The notes beneath the pieces are model-generated. The model did not search any database. It was not told where the DNA came from and saw nothing but the letters and a program-made list of their open reading frames with translations. 38,263 nucleotides of DNA. Origin: an uncultured Pseudomonadota bacterium. Lineage in GTDB: Bacteria > Myxococcota_A > UBA796 > SXON01. Positions 7,586 through 15,477 of this stretch are shown piece by piece; within the stretch, counting starts at the first letter, position 1; every line of letters begins with the position of its first letter. Where the stretch lies: assembly GCA_903885375.1 (NCBI GenBank), contig CAISIK010000013.1:1-38263 (forward strand). The letters run 5' to 3'. The position numbers were made by a program, and so were the translations under genes.

Positions 7586-7785
7586 GCGGGTCGTGGTTTG
7601 TTTCGGCGTACACCGGGGAGGTCGTTGGTCGTTTTTCGGCCGGGTTTGGGCCTGGAGACCGGGTTGCGGGCAACGCCCCGTTCCGGGGCTCGCGAACGCC
7701 CCTTCGGACATTCAACGACTCGACCCGCGATCGGCTGGGCCAGCCGCTGTCCCGGCCGCCAAGAAGTCACGGACGCCTCCCGACC

Positions 7786-8428
7786 GTGGTGGCGCCATCG
7801 CTCGGCTCCGCGGCCGGCCTCCCCGATGCCCACCTTGTCCGCAACGTCCTGCTTCCCCCTCGCTCGTGCCAGCGCGCATCCTCGTCGTGGGCGCGGGCAC
7901 CGGCGCGGAAGTGCGGTTCCTCACCCCGTTCTTTCCGCACTGGCGCTTCACGTTGGTAGACCCGTCCGCCGGGATGCTGGCTGTTTGCCAGCGCCCCGCC
8001 GTCGCCGAGGGCTTCGCGGATCGGTGCGAGTTCCACGTCGGCCACGTCGTGTCGCTCCCCTGCGGGCCCTTCGACGCAGCCACGAGCGTGCTCGCCTCCC
8101 ACTTCCTCACCGACCCGATCGAGCGGCAGGCGTAGTTCACCGGGATCGCCGCGCGCCTGAAGCCGGGGGGGCGCTTCTTCAACGCCGACCTCTGCGCCGG
8201 CCTCGACCAGCCTTCCTTCGAGTCCCTGATGACGTTGCGGTTCGAGCTCGCCCGTGTCCCCGAGGAGCGCAGGGCCGGCTTTCGCACCGCCTTCGGGAAG
8301 GGCCTCGCCGTGCAGGGCCCGGCCGAGGTGGAGGCGATGATCACCCGCGCCGGCTTCTCCGCCCCCGTTCCGTGCGTCCAGGCGGCGCTCATCCGCGGGT
8401 GCACAGCGATCCGACTGTATCCGAACCC
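7786..8428 (+). pseudogene. Decayed class I SAM-dependent methyltransferase
   Basis: Recognisable methyltransferase pieces lie in two frames. An N-terminal GLPDAHLVRNVLL (7816-7854) is in one. The SAM-binding segment ARILVVGAGTGAEVRF with FTLVDPSAGML, and then the continuation AARLKPGGRFFNADLC and QGPAEVEAMITRAGF, are in another. A frameshift is therefore needed near 7850-7866, close to a CCCCC run. A TAG at 8133-8135 interrupts the second frame exactly where homologues continue through the helix before the KPGG strand. No stop follows the expected C-terminus (LIRG, near 8400). The gene has at least three lesions and is very likely dead, unless assembly errors account for them. The 200 bases upstream (7586-7785) show no gene; they contain a 6-bp hairpin at 7675-7689. 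Confidence 0.75.
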
Positions 8429-8431
8429 GGC

Positions 8432-8462
8432 GGGGGCCTGCGCCGCGACCGACCTCGGGGGA
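8432..8462. repeat. 31-base intergenic repeat, copy B
   Basis: Second copy of the element at 3915-3945 (30 of 31 bases identical, same orientation). It lies in the gap between the decayed methyltransferase and the stop of the minus-strand CoaB-like gene at 8492, so again at a convergent junction. The flanking bases differ between copies, which argues for a discrete element rather than a larger duplication. Confidence 0.6.
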
Positions 8463-8491
8463 AGCCGGGGCAGGCGCGCAGTCCGGCGCGA

Positions 8492-9124
8492 TCAGGCCAG
8501 CGCTTCGAGGCGCTCCACCAGCGCCGCGAGGGCCTCCGCGCGGGCCGTGAACCGCGCGGTGCCCCGGGCATCGAGCAGCATGCAGCTCGTGCCGAGGGCG
8601 CCGATGCGGTTGGCGAAAACGACGTCGCTCGCCGTGCGCTCGAGCTGCGCGCGGGCCACGGCTTCGAGCCGGTCCTCGCTCCAGTCGGGGCTCCCCGCCT
8701 TGAAGCTCACGAGGAAGATGTCGGGGTCCCAGGTGCGGACATGGTCGATGATCTTCGGGCCCGGCGTGAACCGCAGGACGAGCTCCGCCTGGCCGCTGGG
8801 AATCTTCGTGGTGGAGGGGACGGCCTCGTAGTCGCCCACGGCCGCGCTGTGCACGAGGATGCCCCCCGGGCGGGCGCGGAGCGCCGCCTCCATGCGGGCC
8901 ATCAGGTCGCGAGTGCCGAGGTACTCGGTGGCGGGCACGGCCGGGGCATCGAGCCGCGCGCGCAAGCAGGCTTCGGCGCTGCCGAGCAGGTGCACGTCGA
9001 AGCGGTCGGCGAGCGCGGCCGCGAGGTGCACGCCGGTAGTGCCGGTGGCGTGGGCGCTCAGGTAACGGATCGCGTCGATCGGATTGCGCGTGGCGCCGGC
9101 CGTGAGCAGGGCCGGGCGCTTCAT
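8492..9124 (-). CDS. Phosphopantothenoylcysteine synthetase (CoaB)-like protein
   Basis: 210 residues, about the length of one CoaB domain without the CoaC decarboxylase part. The N-terminus PALLTAGATRNPIDAIRYLS followed by ATGTTGVHLA matches the CoaB dinucleotide-fold nucleotide site (compare TAGGTREPID and the SSGKMG loop). Later blocks are VHSAAVGDYE, PGPKIIDHVR and FLVSFKAGSPD, the region that in CoaB contacts the acyl-cytidylate. CoaB joins cysteine to phosphopantothenate in CoA synthesis. The usual lysine-rich LKxKKx motif is only partly recognisable (TTKIPSG), so a divergent role is possible. ATG 9124 overlaps the stop of the TPR gene as ATGA. Confidence 0.75.
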   Translation of the reverse strand: MKRPALLTAGATRNPIDAIRYLSAHATGTTGVHLAAALADRFDVHLLGSAEACLRARLDAPAVPATEYLGTRDLMARMEAALRARPGGILVHSAAVGDYEAVPSTTKIPSGQAELVLRFTPGPKIIDHVRTWDPDIFLVSFKAGSPDWSEDRLEAVARAQLERTASDVVFANRIGALGTSCMLLDARGTARFTARAEALAALVERLEALA

Positions 9125-10371
9125 CCCAGCTCCGCCAGGACCTCGCGCACCATGTCCGCCGCTTCGCTGTCGAGCGCCACGAGGCGCTCGAGGCTCGCTT
9201 CGAGCGCGGCGCGGCCCTCGACCAGGTTGCCGGTGGCTACGAGCACCTGCCCGAGCATGCCGCGGCTCACCGCGGCCTCGTGGCTCAGGCCGATGACCTC
9301 CTGGATTTCGTTCGCGGTACGGAAGGCGCGCGTGGCCGTGGCGAGGTCGCCCGCGCCGGCCGCGCGCGTGGCGAGCATGAACCAGGCGCCGGCTTCGGCT
9401 TCGCGGTCGCCGGTGCGCGTGGCGGCGTCGACGAGCTCGGTGGCGGCGGCGAGCGCGGCCTCGGGCTTGCCGGCCCCGTCGGCGGCCTCGGCGAGGGCCT
9501 GGAGCATGGCGATCTCGCCCACCACGTTGCCCACCTGGCGCAGGGTGCGCGCGGCGTAGCCGAGGTGGTCGATCGCCTCGTCCACCTCGCCGAGCGCGAG
9601 CTCGGCGTTGGCGAGCTCGCGGAGCACCGAGGCGCGGCCGGGCAGGTCCTTCAGGAGCTCGCGACCCACGAGCGCTTCCTGGAGCGCGCGCCGGGCCGCG
9701 GGGTACTCGCCGCCGGTGGCGTGCACGACACCGCACTGCTGCAGCGCGTCGATCTCGGCGGCGCGGTTCTTGGCGGAGCGGGCCATTTCGAGGCCGGTGC
9801 GGGCCTGCTGCAGCGCCCGGTCCGAGTCGCCGCGCTGGATCCACAGGTTGCTGTAGAGCAGGTGCAGTGCGCTGCGGGCGCGGGCGTGGGCGGTGGGGTC
9901 GAGCGCGTAGAGGGCTTCCTGCACGAGCGCCTCGGCGCGGCCATCGTCGCCGAGCTCCATGAGGAGCTGGGCGAGCTGGTGGCGGGCGTGGGCGAGGCCC
10001 TCGGTGTCGCCGGTGCGCTCCCACGTGGTGACCTGCGATTCGGCGGCGGCGCGGGCGGCTTCGAGGTCGCCCGTGCGGAGGCAGAGCTCCATGCGCTCCT
10101 GGAGGAGCGAGGCCACGCCTTCCACATCACCGGTGCTCTCGCGCAGGGCGATGCCGGCGTCCACGTGGTTCAGCGCCTCGCTGAAGCGCCCGAGGCCGAC
10201 GGCGCCGATGGCCGCCACCTGGTGGGCCGCCGCCGCGCCGGTGCGGTCGTTCGCCGCCGTGAACGCCTCGAGCGCGCGGAACGCCGCGGGCCCGACGCTG
10301 GCCAGCTCGCCGCGCTGGAGATGGGACATCGCTTCGTGTAGCGCTTGCGCGCCTGCTCCAGCTTCCGACAC
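9121..10371 (-). CDS. Tetratricopeptide-repeat protein
   Basis: 416 residues made almost wholly of about ten helix-turn-helix repeats of TPR type, for example ALNHVDAGIALRESTGD, AEALVQEALYALDP, ALQQARTGLEMARS and AIDHLGYAARTLRQVGN. There is no signal peptide or membrane span, so it is probably a cytoplasmic scaffold. GTG 10371 is chosen because GGAGG lies four to five bases upstream; longer frames run into the antisense of the MOSC gene. It is coupled to the CoaB-like gene by a four-base overlap and is divergent from the MOSC gene with only 36 bases between starts. Its binding partner cannot be read from the sequence. Confidence 0.82.
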   Translation of the reverse strand: MSEAGAGAQALHEAMSHLQRGELASVGPAAFRALEAFTAANDRTGAAAAHQVAAIGAVGLGRFSEALNHVDAGIALRESTGDVEGVASLLQERMELCLRTGDLEAARAAAESQVTTWERTGDTEGLAHARHQLAQLLMELGDDGRAEALVQEALYALDPTAHARARSALHLLYSNLWIQRGDSDRALQQARTGLEMARSAKNRAAEIDALQQCGVVHATGGEYPAARRALQEALVGRELLKDLPGRASVLRELANAELALGEVDEAIDHLGYAARTLRQVGNVVGEIAMLQALAEAADGAGKPEAALAAATELVDAATRTGDREAEAGAWFMLATRAAGAGDLATATRAFRTANEIQEVIGLSHEAAVSRGMLGQVLVATGNLVEGRAALEASLERLVALDSEAADMVREVLAELG

Positions 10372-10407
10372 GGGGCCTCCAAGAGGTGGCGGCGTTAACC
10401 TCCCGCC

Positions 10408-10941
10408 ATGGCCCACCTCGACGCGGAGTCGCTGGAGCGCGGATTGCGTAGTCTTCCCACCGCCCCGCGCGGCGCCGGTCGGGTCGTGCGCGTGGTCCAG
10501 CGGCTCCCCGAAGAGCGCCGGTCCTCCCCGGAGCGGGCGCGGCTCGAGCCAGGCCGCGGCCTCGTGGGGGACCGCTGGAGCGAAGGCCTCGAGCCCGATC
10601 CGGAGGCCGAGGTCACCGTCATGCGGGCCGATGTGGCCGAGCTCCTCACCGATGGCGGCGACATTGCGCTGCTCGGCGACAACCTCTTCGTCGTGCTGAG
10701 CCTCGACGAGGCGCACCTGCCGGCCGGTACCCGGCTGCGGGTGGGCTCGGCGCGGTGCGAGGTCACCGCCAAGCCGCACACGGGCTGTGCGAAGTTCGCC
10801 GAGCGGGTGGGCCTGCCCGCGCTCGCGCTCACGGCCAGCGAAGCGGGGCGGGCGCGAAACCTCCGCGGGCTCCACGTGCGGGTGCTCGAAGGGGGCGAGG
10901 TGGCCGTGGGCGATCCGATCGTGGTGGACGCCTCGGAATGA
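10408..10941 (+). CDS. MOSC-domain protein
   Basis: 177 residues forming a single MOSC (molybdenum cofactor sulfurase C-terminal) beta-barrel. The early GRGLVGDRW motif, the central LLGDNLFVVLSLDEAHLPAG, and the conserved Cys127 in KPHTGCAKFAERVGL are the family hallmarks; the Cys is thought to carry sulfur or bind the molybdenum cofactor. No molybdoenzyme is in the window. The ATG overlaps nothing upstream, but its own stop overlaps the folE start (ATGA), so it leads a four-gene operon with GTP cyclohydrolase I and an ABC transporter. Stand-alone MOSC proteins of this kind (YiiM-like) can act in detoxification. Confidence 0.85.
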   Translation: MAHLDAESLERGLRSLPTAPRGAGRVVRVVQRLPEERRSSPERARLEPGRGLVGDRWSEGLEPDPEAEVTVMRADVAELLTDGGDIALLGDNLFVVLSLDEAHLPAGTRLRVGSARCEVTAKPHTGCAKFAERVGLPALALTASEAGRARNLRGLHVRVLEGGEVAVGDPIVVDASE

Positions 10942-11444
10942 AGCGCCATACCGCCCACGTGCGCGCGCTCGACGCCACCCTTCGCGAGCTGGGCTATCGG
11001 GCCGACCCCGACAGCGGCGAAACGGCGTCCCGGTGGCTGTCGGTGCTCGAGGAGTACGCCCCCGGTCGGCCGGTCCCGGCGCTCGACACGTTCGCGGCGC
11101 CTTCGCACGACCTCGTCCGGTTCCGCGCCCTCCCCTTCCACAGCCTCTGCGCGCACCACCTGCTGCCCTTCTTCGGCGAGGCCGACATCGCCTACCTTCC
11201 CGCCAGCCGCATCGCCGGCCTCGGCGCCGTGGTGAAGACCCTGCGCCACTTCGCCCGGCAGCCGCAGCTCCAGGAGCGCCTCGCCGCCGAGGTGGCCGAT
11301 CGCCTCGCGGCGGCCCTCGAAGCGCCCGTGGCCGTGCGGCTTCGCGCGCGGCAGCTCTGCATGGAGATGCGCGGGGTCGAGTCGGGCGGCGAGATCGAGG
11401 TCGTGGCGTTCCGCAACGGCGCCGATGCCTCCTTCTTCGGCTGA
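10938..11444 (+). CDS. folE: GTP cyclohydrolase I
   Basis: Opens and rearranges the GTP ring to dihydroneopterin triphosphate, the entry to folate and pterin synthesis. The 168-residue product keeps the zinc ligands: Cys71 and His74 in PFHSLCAHHLLPFFG, and Cys141 in RQLCMEMRGV. The segment GEADIAYLPASRIAGLG contains the usual pterin-site strand. Two points are unusual. The normally conserved Glu after the first Cys (CEHH) is Ala here, and the N-terminus is about 50 residues shorter than E. coli FolE. It may be a specialised paralog making a pterin for the molybdenum or transport functions around it. Coupled to the MOSC gene by ATGA. Confidence 0.9.
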   Translation: MKRHTAHVRALDATLRELGYRADPDSGETASRWLSVLEEYAPGRPVPALDTFAAPSHDLVRFRALPFHSLCAHHLLPFFGEADIAYLPASRIAGLGAVVKTLRHFARQPQLQERLAAEVADRLAAALEAPVAVRLRARQLCMEMRGVESGGEIEVVAFRNGADASFFG

Positions 11445-12135
11445 GCGTCCGGTGGCGCCGCTGGAGCTGGTGGGCGCCACGTGGCGGCCCGATCGCACCG
11501 CCATCCTCGATGGGTTTTCGCTCCGCCTCGATCCGGGCGCGATCACGGCGGTGCTGGGCCGGTCAGGCTGCGGGAAATCCTCGCTCCTGCGGGTGATCGC
11601 GGGCCTCCGCGAGCTGGAGGCGGGGGAGGTGAGGGGGCGCCCCGCTCGCCTCGGGTTCGTGTTCCAGGAGCCCTCGCTCCTGCCGTGGCGGTCGGCGGCA
11701 GAGAACGTGGCGCTCACGCTGCCCGCGGGGTCGGCGCCCGGCGCGGCGCTCGCGGCGCTCGAGTCGGTGGGGCTGGCTGGCCGGGGCGAGGCGCTTCCCC
11801 GCTCGCTCTCCGGCGGGCAGCGCATGCGCGTGAGCCTCGCCCGGGCGCTCTTGTCTCGGCCGGAGCTCCTGCTCCTCGATGAGCCCTTCGCCGCGCTCGA
11901 TGCGGCCACGCTCGCCGAGATGCAGCACCTCCTGCTTGCGGCCCACGCCGCCCTCGGGTGCACCGTGGTCCTCGTCACCCACGATCGTGCCCTGGCTGCG
12001 CGCCTCGCCGACCGCATCCTCGTGGTCGAGGGCCCGCCGCTGCGGGTCACCCTCGACCTCGCCGCACGGGTCCCGCGCCCCCGCTCGCCCGAGGCGGTCG
12101 GCGAGCTCGTGCAGGCGATGGAGGAGGCGCCTTGA
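11425..12135 (+). CDS. ABC transporter ATP-binding protein (nitrate/sulfonate/taurine class)
   Basis: 236 residues with all ATPase motifs: Walker A GRSGCGKSS (Lys51), Q-loop FVFQEPSLLPW, signature LSGGQRMRVSLARALL, Walker B LLLLDEPFAALD and switch VLVTHDRALA. The SLLPW phrase after the Q-loop is characteristic of the SsuB/TauB/NrtD group. ATG 11425 overlaps folE by 20 bases; GTG 11452 is an alternative that would avoid the overlap. The partner permease follows immediately. No periplasmic binding protein is encoded nearby, so the substrate cannot be assigned; sulfonates, nitrate, pyrimidines and thiamine precursors are all transported by this class. Confidence 0.9.
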   Translation: MPPSSAERPVAPLELVGATWRPDRTAILDGFSLRLDPGAITAVLGRSGCGKSSLLRVIAGLRELEAGEVRGRPARLGFVFQEPSLLPWRSAAENVALTLPAGSAPGAALAALESVGLAGRGEALPRSLSGGQRMRVSLARALLSRPELLLLDEPFAALDAATLAEMQHLLLAAHAALGCTVVLVTHDRALAARLADRILVVEGPPLRVTLDLAARVPRPRSPEAVGELVQAMEEAP

Positions 12136-12887
12136 GGCGCACCCCGCCGGCTGTGGTGGCGGTCGTGTCGGTGGCCGTGGGGCTCGCCGCGTGGGCGCTC
12201 ATCGCGCACGTGGCCGGGCCGCTGCTCCTCCCCGATCCGCCCGAGGTGCTGGCCGCGCTGGTTGCGGAGCGGGGCCGGTTGGCCGAGGCGTTCCGGGAAA
12301 CGGCCCTCGCCGCGGTGGGCGGGCTGCTGGTCGCCTTCATGCTCGGGTGCCTGGCCGCGGCGGCCTCCTGGTGGAGCGGTTGGGTGAAGCACGTGCTCGC
12401 GCCCTGGACGGTGCTCGTGCAGGTCGTACCCATCGTGGCCATCGCGCCGCTCCTCGTGGTGTGGCTGGGCTACGGGCGCGGCGTTTCGTTGTGCACGGCC
12501 AGCATCGCCTCGTTCCACCCGGTGTTCACCGCGGCCAGCTCCGGGTTGCGCTCCGCCTCGGACGACCTCGTCGACCTCTTCCGCCTCACCGGTGCCACGC
12601 GCCTCCGCGAGCTCGTGCAGCTCCGCGCCTGGATGGCGCTCCCGACCCTCTTCGCGGGCTTGCGCACCGCGGCCGGCCTCGCGGTGATCGGCGCCATCGT
12701 AGGCGAATTCGTGGGGAGCAACGGGAGCCCGCCGAGCCTCGGCTACACGGTGCTCTTCGCGAGCCGGAGCGCCCATCCGGATCAGGCCTTCGCGGCCATC
12801 CTCCTCGCAGCCGCCCTGGCCCTCGGCATGGGGGGCGCCATCGGCGCACTCGAACGTCGCGTCGTCGGGCGGTGGTTCGGGGGCTGA
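12132..12887 (+). CDS. ABC transporter permease (nitrate/sulfonate/taurine class)
   Basis: 251 residues from TTG 12132, which overlaps the ATPase stop as TTGA and has GGAGGAGG about five bases upstream. About six transmembrane spans are visible, with the domain LPDPPEVLAALVAE at the N-terminus typical of SsuC/TauC permeases. The cytoplasmic EAA-type loop LFRLTGATRLRELVQLRAWM contacts the ATPase, and GLAVIGAIVGEFVGSNG is also family-typical. It forms the membrane channel of an importer with the preceding ATPase. It is the last gene of the MOSC-folE-ABC operon. Confidence 0.9.
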   Translation: MRRTPPAVVAVVSVAVGLAAWALIAHVAGPLLLPDPPEVLAALVAERGRLAEAFRETALAAVGGLLVAFMLGCLAAAASWWSGWVKHVLAPWTVLVQVVPIVAIAPLLVVWLGYGRGVSLCTASIASFHPVFTAASSGLRSASDDLVDLFRLTGATRLRELVQLRAWMALPTLFAGLRTAAGLAVIGAIVGEFVGSNGSPPSLGYTVLFASRSAHPDQAFAAILLAAALALGMGGAIGALERRVVGRWFGG

Positions 12888-12983
12888 GGTCGCCGAGGGA
12901 AGCCCGGCGGCTGGAGGCCGCGTGTCCGCGCGCAGGAGCGTCGAGCTGCCACGCCCGGCTCACGACGCGCCCCTCGCGATCCG

Positions 12984-14429
12984 ATGGGCTCGGCAGTGCT
13001 TCCCGCTTCGTCGTGCGCGGCCCCGACCCCGTTGCCGCCCTCCGGCGATGCGCTCCGCGAGCTGTGGGAGCGTCGTGGCCGGCACACGGTCACCGCCGGC
13101 GGAGTGTGCTGGGGGCGGCATCGCGCGCCGGCCTACACCCCGCTGGCCCCCGAGCTGCGCCTCGACTGCAGCCTCGACGAGCTGGATGCCCTGCTGTCCG
13201 CCCACCGGACGAGGGCGGTCCGGGCGCCCGTCGCTGATCCAACCGGGGGCGGCGGAGTCCATGTCGTGAAGCTGGACGGCTACTCGCTCCGCTCGGTGAA
13301 CAAGGGGCAGCGTCGCAACGTGGAGAGGGGCCTCGACGGCAGCGACATTCGCCGGCTCGAGCCCTCCGAACTCGAACGCCTCGGGATGCCGCTGAACCTC
13401 GACACGCTGCGGCGGCAGGGGCGCGACGACCCGGAATTCGGCAGCGCCGGTGGCTGGCGGGCGTTCACGGAGGCGCTGGCCGCCTGCCCCGCGATCCGCG
13501 TTCACGGGGTCTTCGTGGAAGGGGTGCTCGCCAACTACCTCATCTCGGCGCGCGAGGACCCGTGGCGGCGCATGCTGTGGCGCGCCTCCTGTTCGGCCCG
13601 CCGCCACCACCGCGGCGACCATGCGCTGGACTTCACCATCCTCACCGAAGCGGCGGCCGATCCGGGGCTCGCCTGGGCCGTGAACGGCCAGGTCGCGGCG
13701 CTCGGCGACGAGGGGCTCGACCGCTACAAACGCCACCTTGGGTACGTTCGCGAGCCGCGTCGTCCGCTCGTGCGGGTCCATCCGCGCCTGGCCTCGTTCG
13801 CCCGGAGCTCGCTGGCGAGCTGCGCGCTGGGCCTTGCGCGGTCACGGCGGCCCGACGACGTTCGACTCAAGCTGGCGGCGAGGATGCTGACCGAGGCGGA
13901 AGCCGACCGAGGACACCCGGGCCGTGCCGGGCGGAGAGCCCTCACGGGAAGAGCACGACCCAGTCGCCGCCATCCGGGTTCGTGGCGAACGCATCACCCA
14001 CCCACGCCGGCTCCACCTTCGGGTCCAGGAGCCAGCGGGCCGTGCCGTGATCATCCACCAGCACGTGGACCGCGCCCCGGCTGGTGGGCCGCGTGGACTC
14101 CGGAAGCCACCACGCGAGGATGGGAAGGCCGTCGGCCCGGGGAGGCTGGGCGGGCGGAGGCGGGGTGGGCCAGCCGGTGCGGCCCTGGACCGGGCAGAAT
14201 ACCGCGCCGAGGCCGCCCGGATCGGGAACGGCGGGTGGGGCGCGCGGGGGCGTGCAGGCCCGCGCGGCGAGCGAGTCGTGCACGAGCACGCGCCCGACGA
14301 GATGCACCGCCCCCCACTCGCGCTGGTCGAGGCCCGTCAGCCTGGGGTCGCCCACCTGCACCTCGTGGCGCAGCTTCAGCTCCCCGTCGACCACCCGCAC
14401 GACGCGCCCGCCGCTGCCCGCCTCGGTGA
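12984..14429 (+). CDS. FemAB/GNAT-like acyltransferase; 3-prime part is probably not coding
   Basis: The coding character runs from about 12984 to about 13930 (315 residues). It includes VKLDGYSLRSVNKGQRRNVERG, similar to the basic helix of FemAB-type transferases, then VHGVFVEGVLANYLISARED, MLWRASCSARRHHRGDHALD and VNGQVAALGDEGLDRYKRHL, a GNAT-fold layout. Such enzymes transfer amino acids or acetyl groups onto cell-wall or glycan intermediates. No in-frame stop occurs before 14427, so the frame runs about 490 bases into the antisense of the next minus-strand gene. That tail (Arg, Pro, Gly rich) looks like shadow. A TGA at 13889 in another frame suggests that a frameshift removed the true end. 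The 96 bases upstream hold no gene. Confidence 0.55.
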   Translation: MGSAVLPASSCAAPTPLPPSGDALRELWERRGRHTVTAGGVCWGRHRAPAYTPLAPELRLDCSLDELDALLSAHRTRAVRAPVADPTGGGGVHVVKLDGYSLRSVNKGQRRNVERGLDGSDIRRLEPSELERLGMPLNLDTLRRQGRDDPEFGSAGGWRAFTEALAACPAIRVHGVFVEGVLANYLISAREDPWRRMLWRASCSARRHHRGDHALDFTILTEAAADPGLAWAVNGQVAALGDEGLDRYKRHLGYVREPRRPLVRVHPRLASFARSSLASCALGLARSRRPDDVRLKLAARMLTEAEADRGHPGRAGRRALTGRARPSRRHPGSWRTHHPPTPAPPSGPGASGPCRDHPPARGPRPGWWAAWTPEATTRGWEGRRPGEAGRAEAGWASRCGPGPGRIPRRGRPDRERRVGRAGACRPARRASRARARARRDAPPPTRAGRGPSAWGRPPAPRGAASAPRRPPARRARRCPPR

Positions 14430-14976
14430 TCACCGTGTCGAGCACCACGATCAGCTCCGCCACGCCGTCCCCATCGAGGTCCACCCAGCGTCGACCGGCG
14501 AGCAGCTCCGCGCTCCCCCAGCCCGACAGGTTGCCCATCTCCACTCGCGCTCGCCGCCCGCTCGTCTCGGTCAGGAGCCAGCCCATCGCGGAAACGCGCT
14601 CGCGTCCGCTCTCCCGGGACCACTCCCACTCGGTCACCACGCCGAGCCAGGCGGTGTCCGGCACCCGGCTCCCGTCACCCGTCCATGGCGTTTCGGTGAG
14701 CCAGTGCCCCCGCACCTCCGCCGGGGCGAGCGGGTGCGTGTCGAGGACCGCGATGGCTTCGGCGCCCACCCAGGCGTGGGTGCCCGCGATCATCCAGCGC
14801 TCGGCGCACCGGTCGGGGCCCTGCGGGATGCAGTCCGCGCCGCGTGCCGCGAGGCGAAGGGTCGTGTCGGAGGCCACCGTGCCGACGGCGCGGGCGTCGG
14901 CGCCCGGTCCGTCGAACAGGCGGGCGGCCTGGATCACCACCGCGTCCGCGTCGGCAAGGGGGAGGGGCAGCGGCAC
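13942..14976 (-). CDS. Unknown protein with an FG-GAP/calcium-loop-like segment
   Basis: 344 residues from GTG 14976, with GAGG about six bases upstream. The centre carries RRWVDLDGDGVAELIVVLDT, a DxDGDG calcium-loop pattern seen in FG-GAP/VCBS-type repeat proteins. Other features are QGDPRCAERW-like Cys/Trp patches and a Pro-rich linker (PTPPPPAQPPRADG) before a beta-rich C-terminus ending DGGDWVVLFP. These proteins are normally extracellular, yet no signal peptide is visible, so the annotated start may be too far downstream or the signal may be lost. Only 33 bases separate it from the divergent phosphatase. I do not recognise its function. Confidence 0.65.
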   Translation of the reverse strand: MPLPLPLADADAVVIQAARLFDGPGADARAVGTVASDTTLRLAARGADCIPQGPDRCAERWMIAGTHAWVGAEAIAVLDTHPLAPAEVRGHWLTETPWTGDGSRVPDTAWLGVVTEWEWSRESGRERVSAMGWLLTETSGRRARVEMGNLSGWGSAELLAGRRWVDLDGDGVAELIVVLDTVITEAGSGGRVVRVVDGELKLRHEVQVGDPRLTGLDQREWGAVHLVGRVLVHDSLAARACTPPRAPPAVPDPGGLGAVFCPVQGRTGWPTPPPPAQPPRADGLPILAWWLPESTRPTSRGAVHVLVDDHGTARWLLDPKVEPAWVGDAFATNPDGGDWVVLFP

Positions 14977-15009
14977 CCTGCCTCGTTATCGGGGCGGATA
15001 GGGCACCGC

Positions 15010-15477
15010 ATGCGCCGCGTCGTCTTCGTCTGCACCGGCAACATCTGCCGATCCCCCGCCGCCCACGTGGTCCTCGAGGCGGCGTTGGCCCGCGCGGGGG
15101 TCACTGGCGTGCAAGTGGAGTCGGCGGGCACCCACGGCTATCACCAGGGCGAGCTGGCGGACCCCCGCACCATCGCCGAAGGCGTGCGGCGCGGGTACGA
15201 CTTCCCCTACCGGTCGCGCCTCCTCGGCTCACGTGATCTGGAGGCTGACCTCCTCGTCGCGATGGATCGGAGCCACCTTGCCGCGCTCACGCGCGTGCTC
15301 GGCACCACCTCGCCGCGGGTGGCCCTGTTCCGCAGCTTCGACCCGCTCGGCGGCCCCGACGCCGACGTGGCCGACCCCTACTACGGCGGCCCCGACGGCT
15401 TCGTGGAGATGTTCGACGTGATCGAGCGCGCCATGCCGGCGCTCGTGGACCGCTGCCGGGTGCTCACGGAGTCTTGA
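15010..15477 (+). CDS. Low-molecular-weight protein tyrosine phosphatase
   Basis: 155 residues, the normal family length. The N-terminal P-loop is VFVCTGNICRSPAA, with the catalytic Cys8 and Arg14 (CX5R). The general-acid Asp122 lies in VADPYYGGPDG near the C-terminus. The protein is cytoplasmic and dephosphorylates protein tyrosine (or arginine) phosphate; bacterial members often regulate capsule or exopolysaccharide tyrosine kinases. No such kinase is in the window. It could also be an arsenate-reductase relative, but the ESAGTHGY and DPYYG signatures favour a phosphatase. It overlaps the convergent lipoprotein gene by 14 bases. Confidence 0.92.
   Translation: MRRVVFVCTGNICRSPAAHVVLEAALARAGVTGVQVESAGTHGYHQGELADPRTIAEGVRRGYDFPYRSRLLGSRDLEADLLVAMDRSHLAALTRVLGTTSPRVALFRSFDPLGGPDADVADPYYGGPDGFVEMFDVIERAMPALVDRCRVLTES

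Noticed and set aside
7675..7689. GCCCCG/CGGGGC hairpin as terminator of the SGNH operon
   Set aside because: A 6-bp stem with a three-base loop but no T-tract; too weak to call at this GC content.
10395..12776. 793-residue minus-strand open frame
   Set aside because: Antisense of MOSC, FolE and ABC genes, all with clear catalytic motifs; its composition is a His/Arg/Glu-rich shadow.
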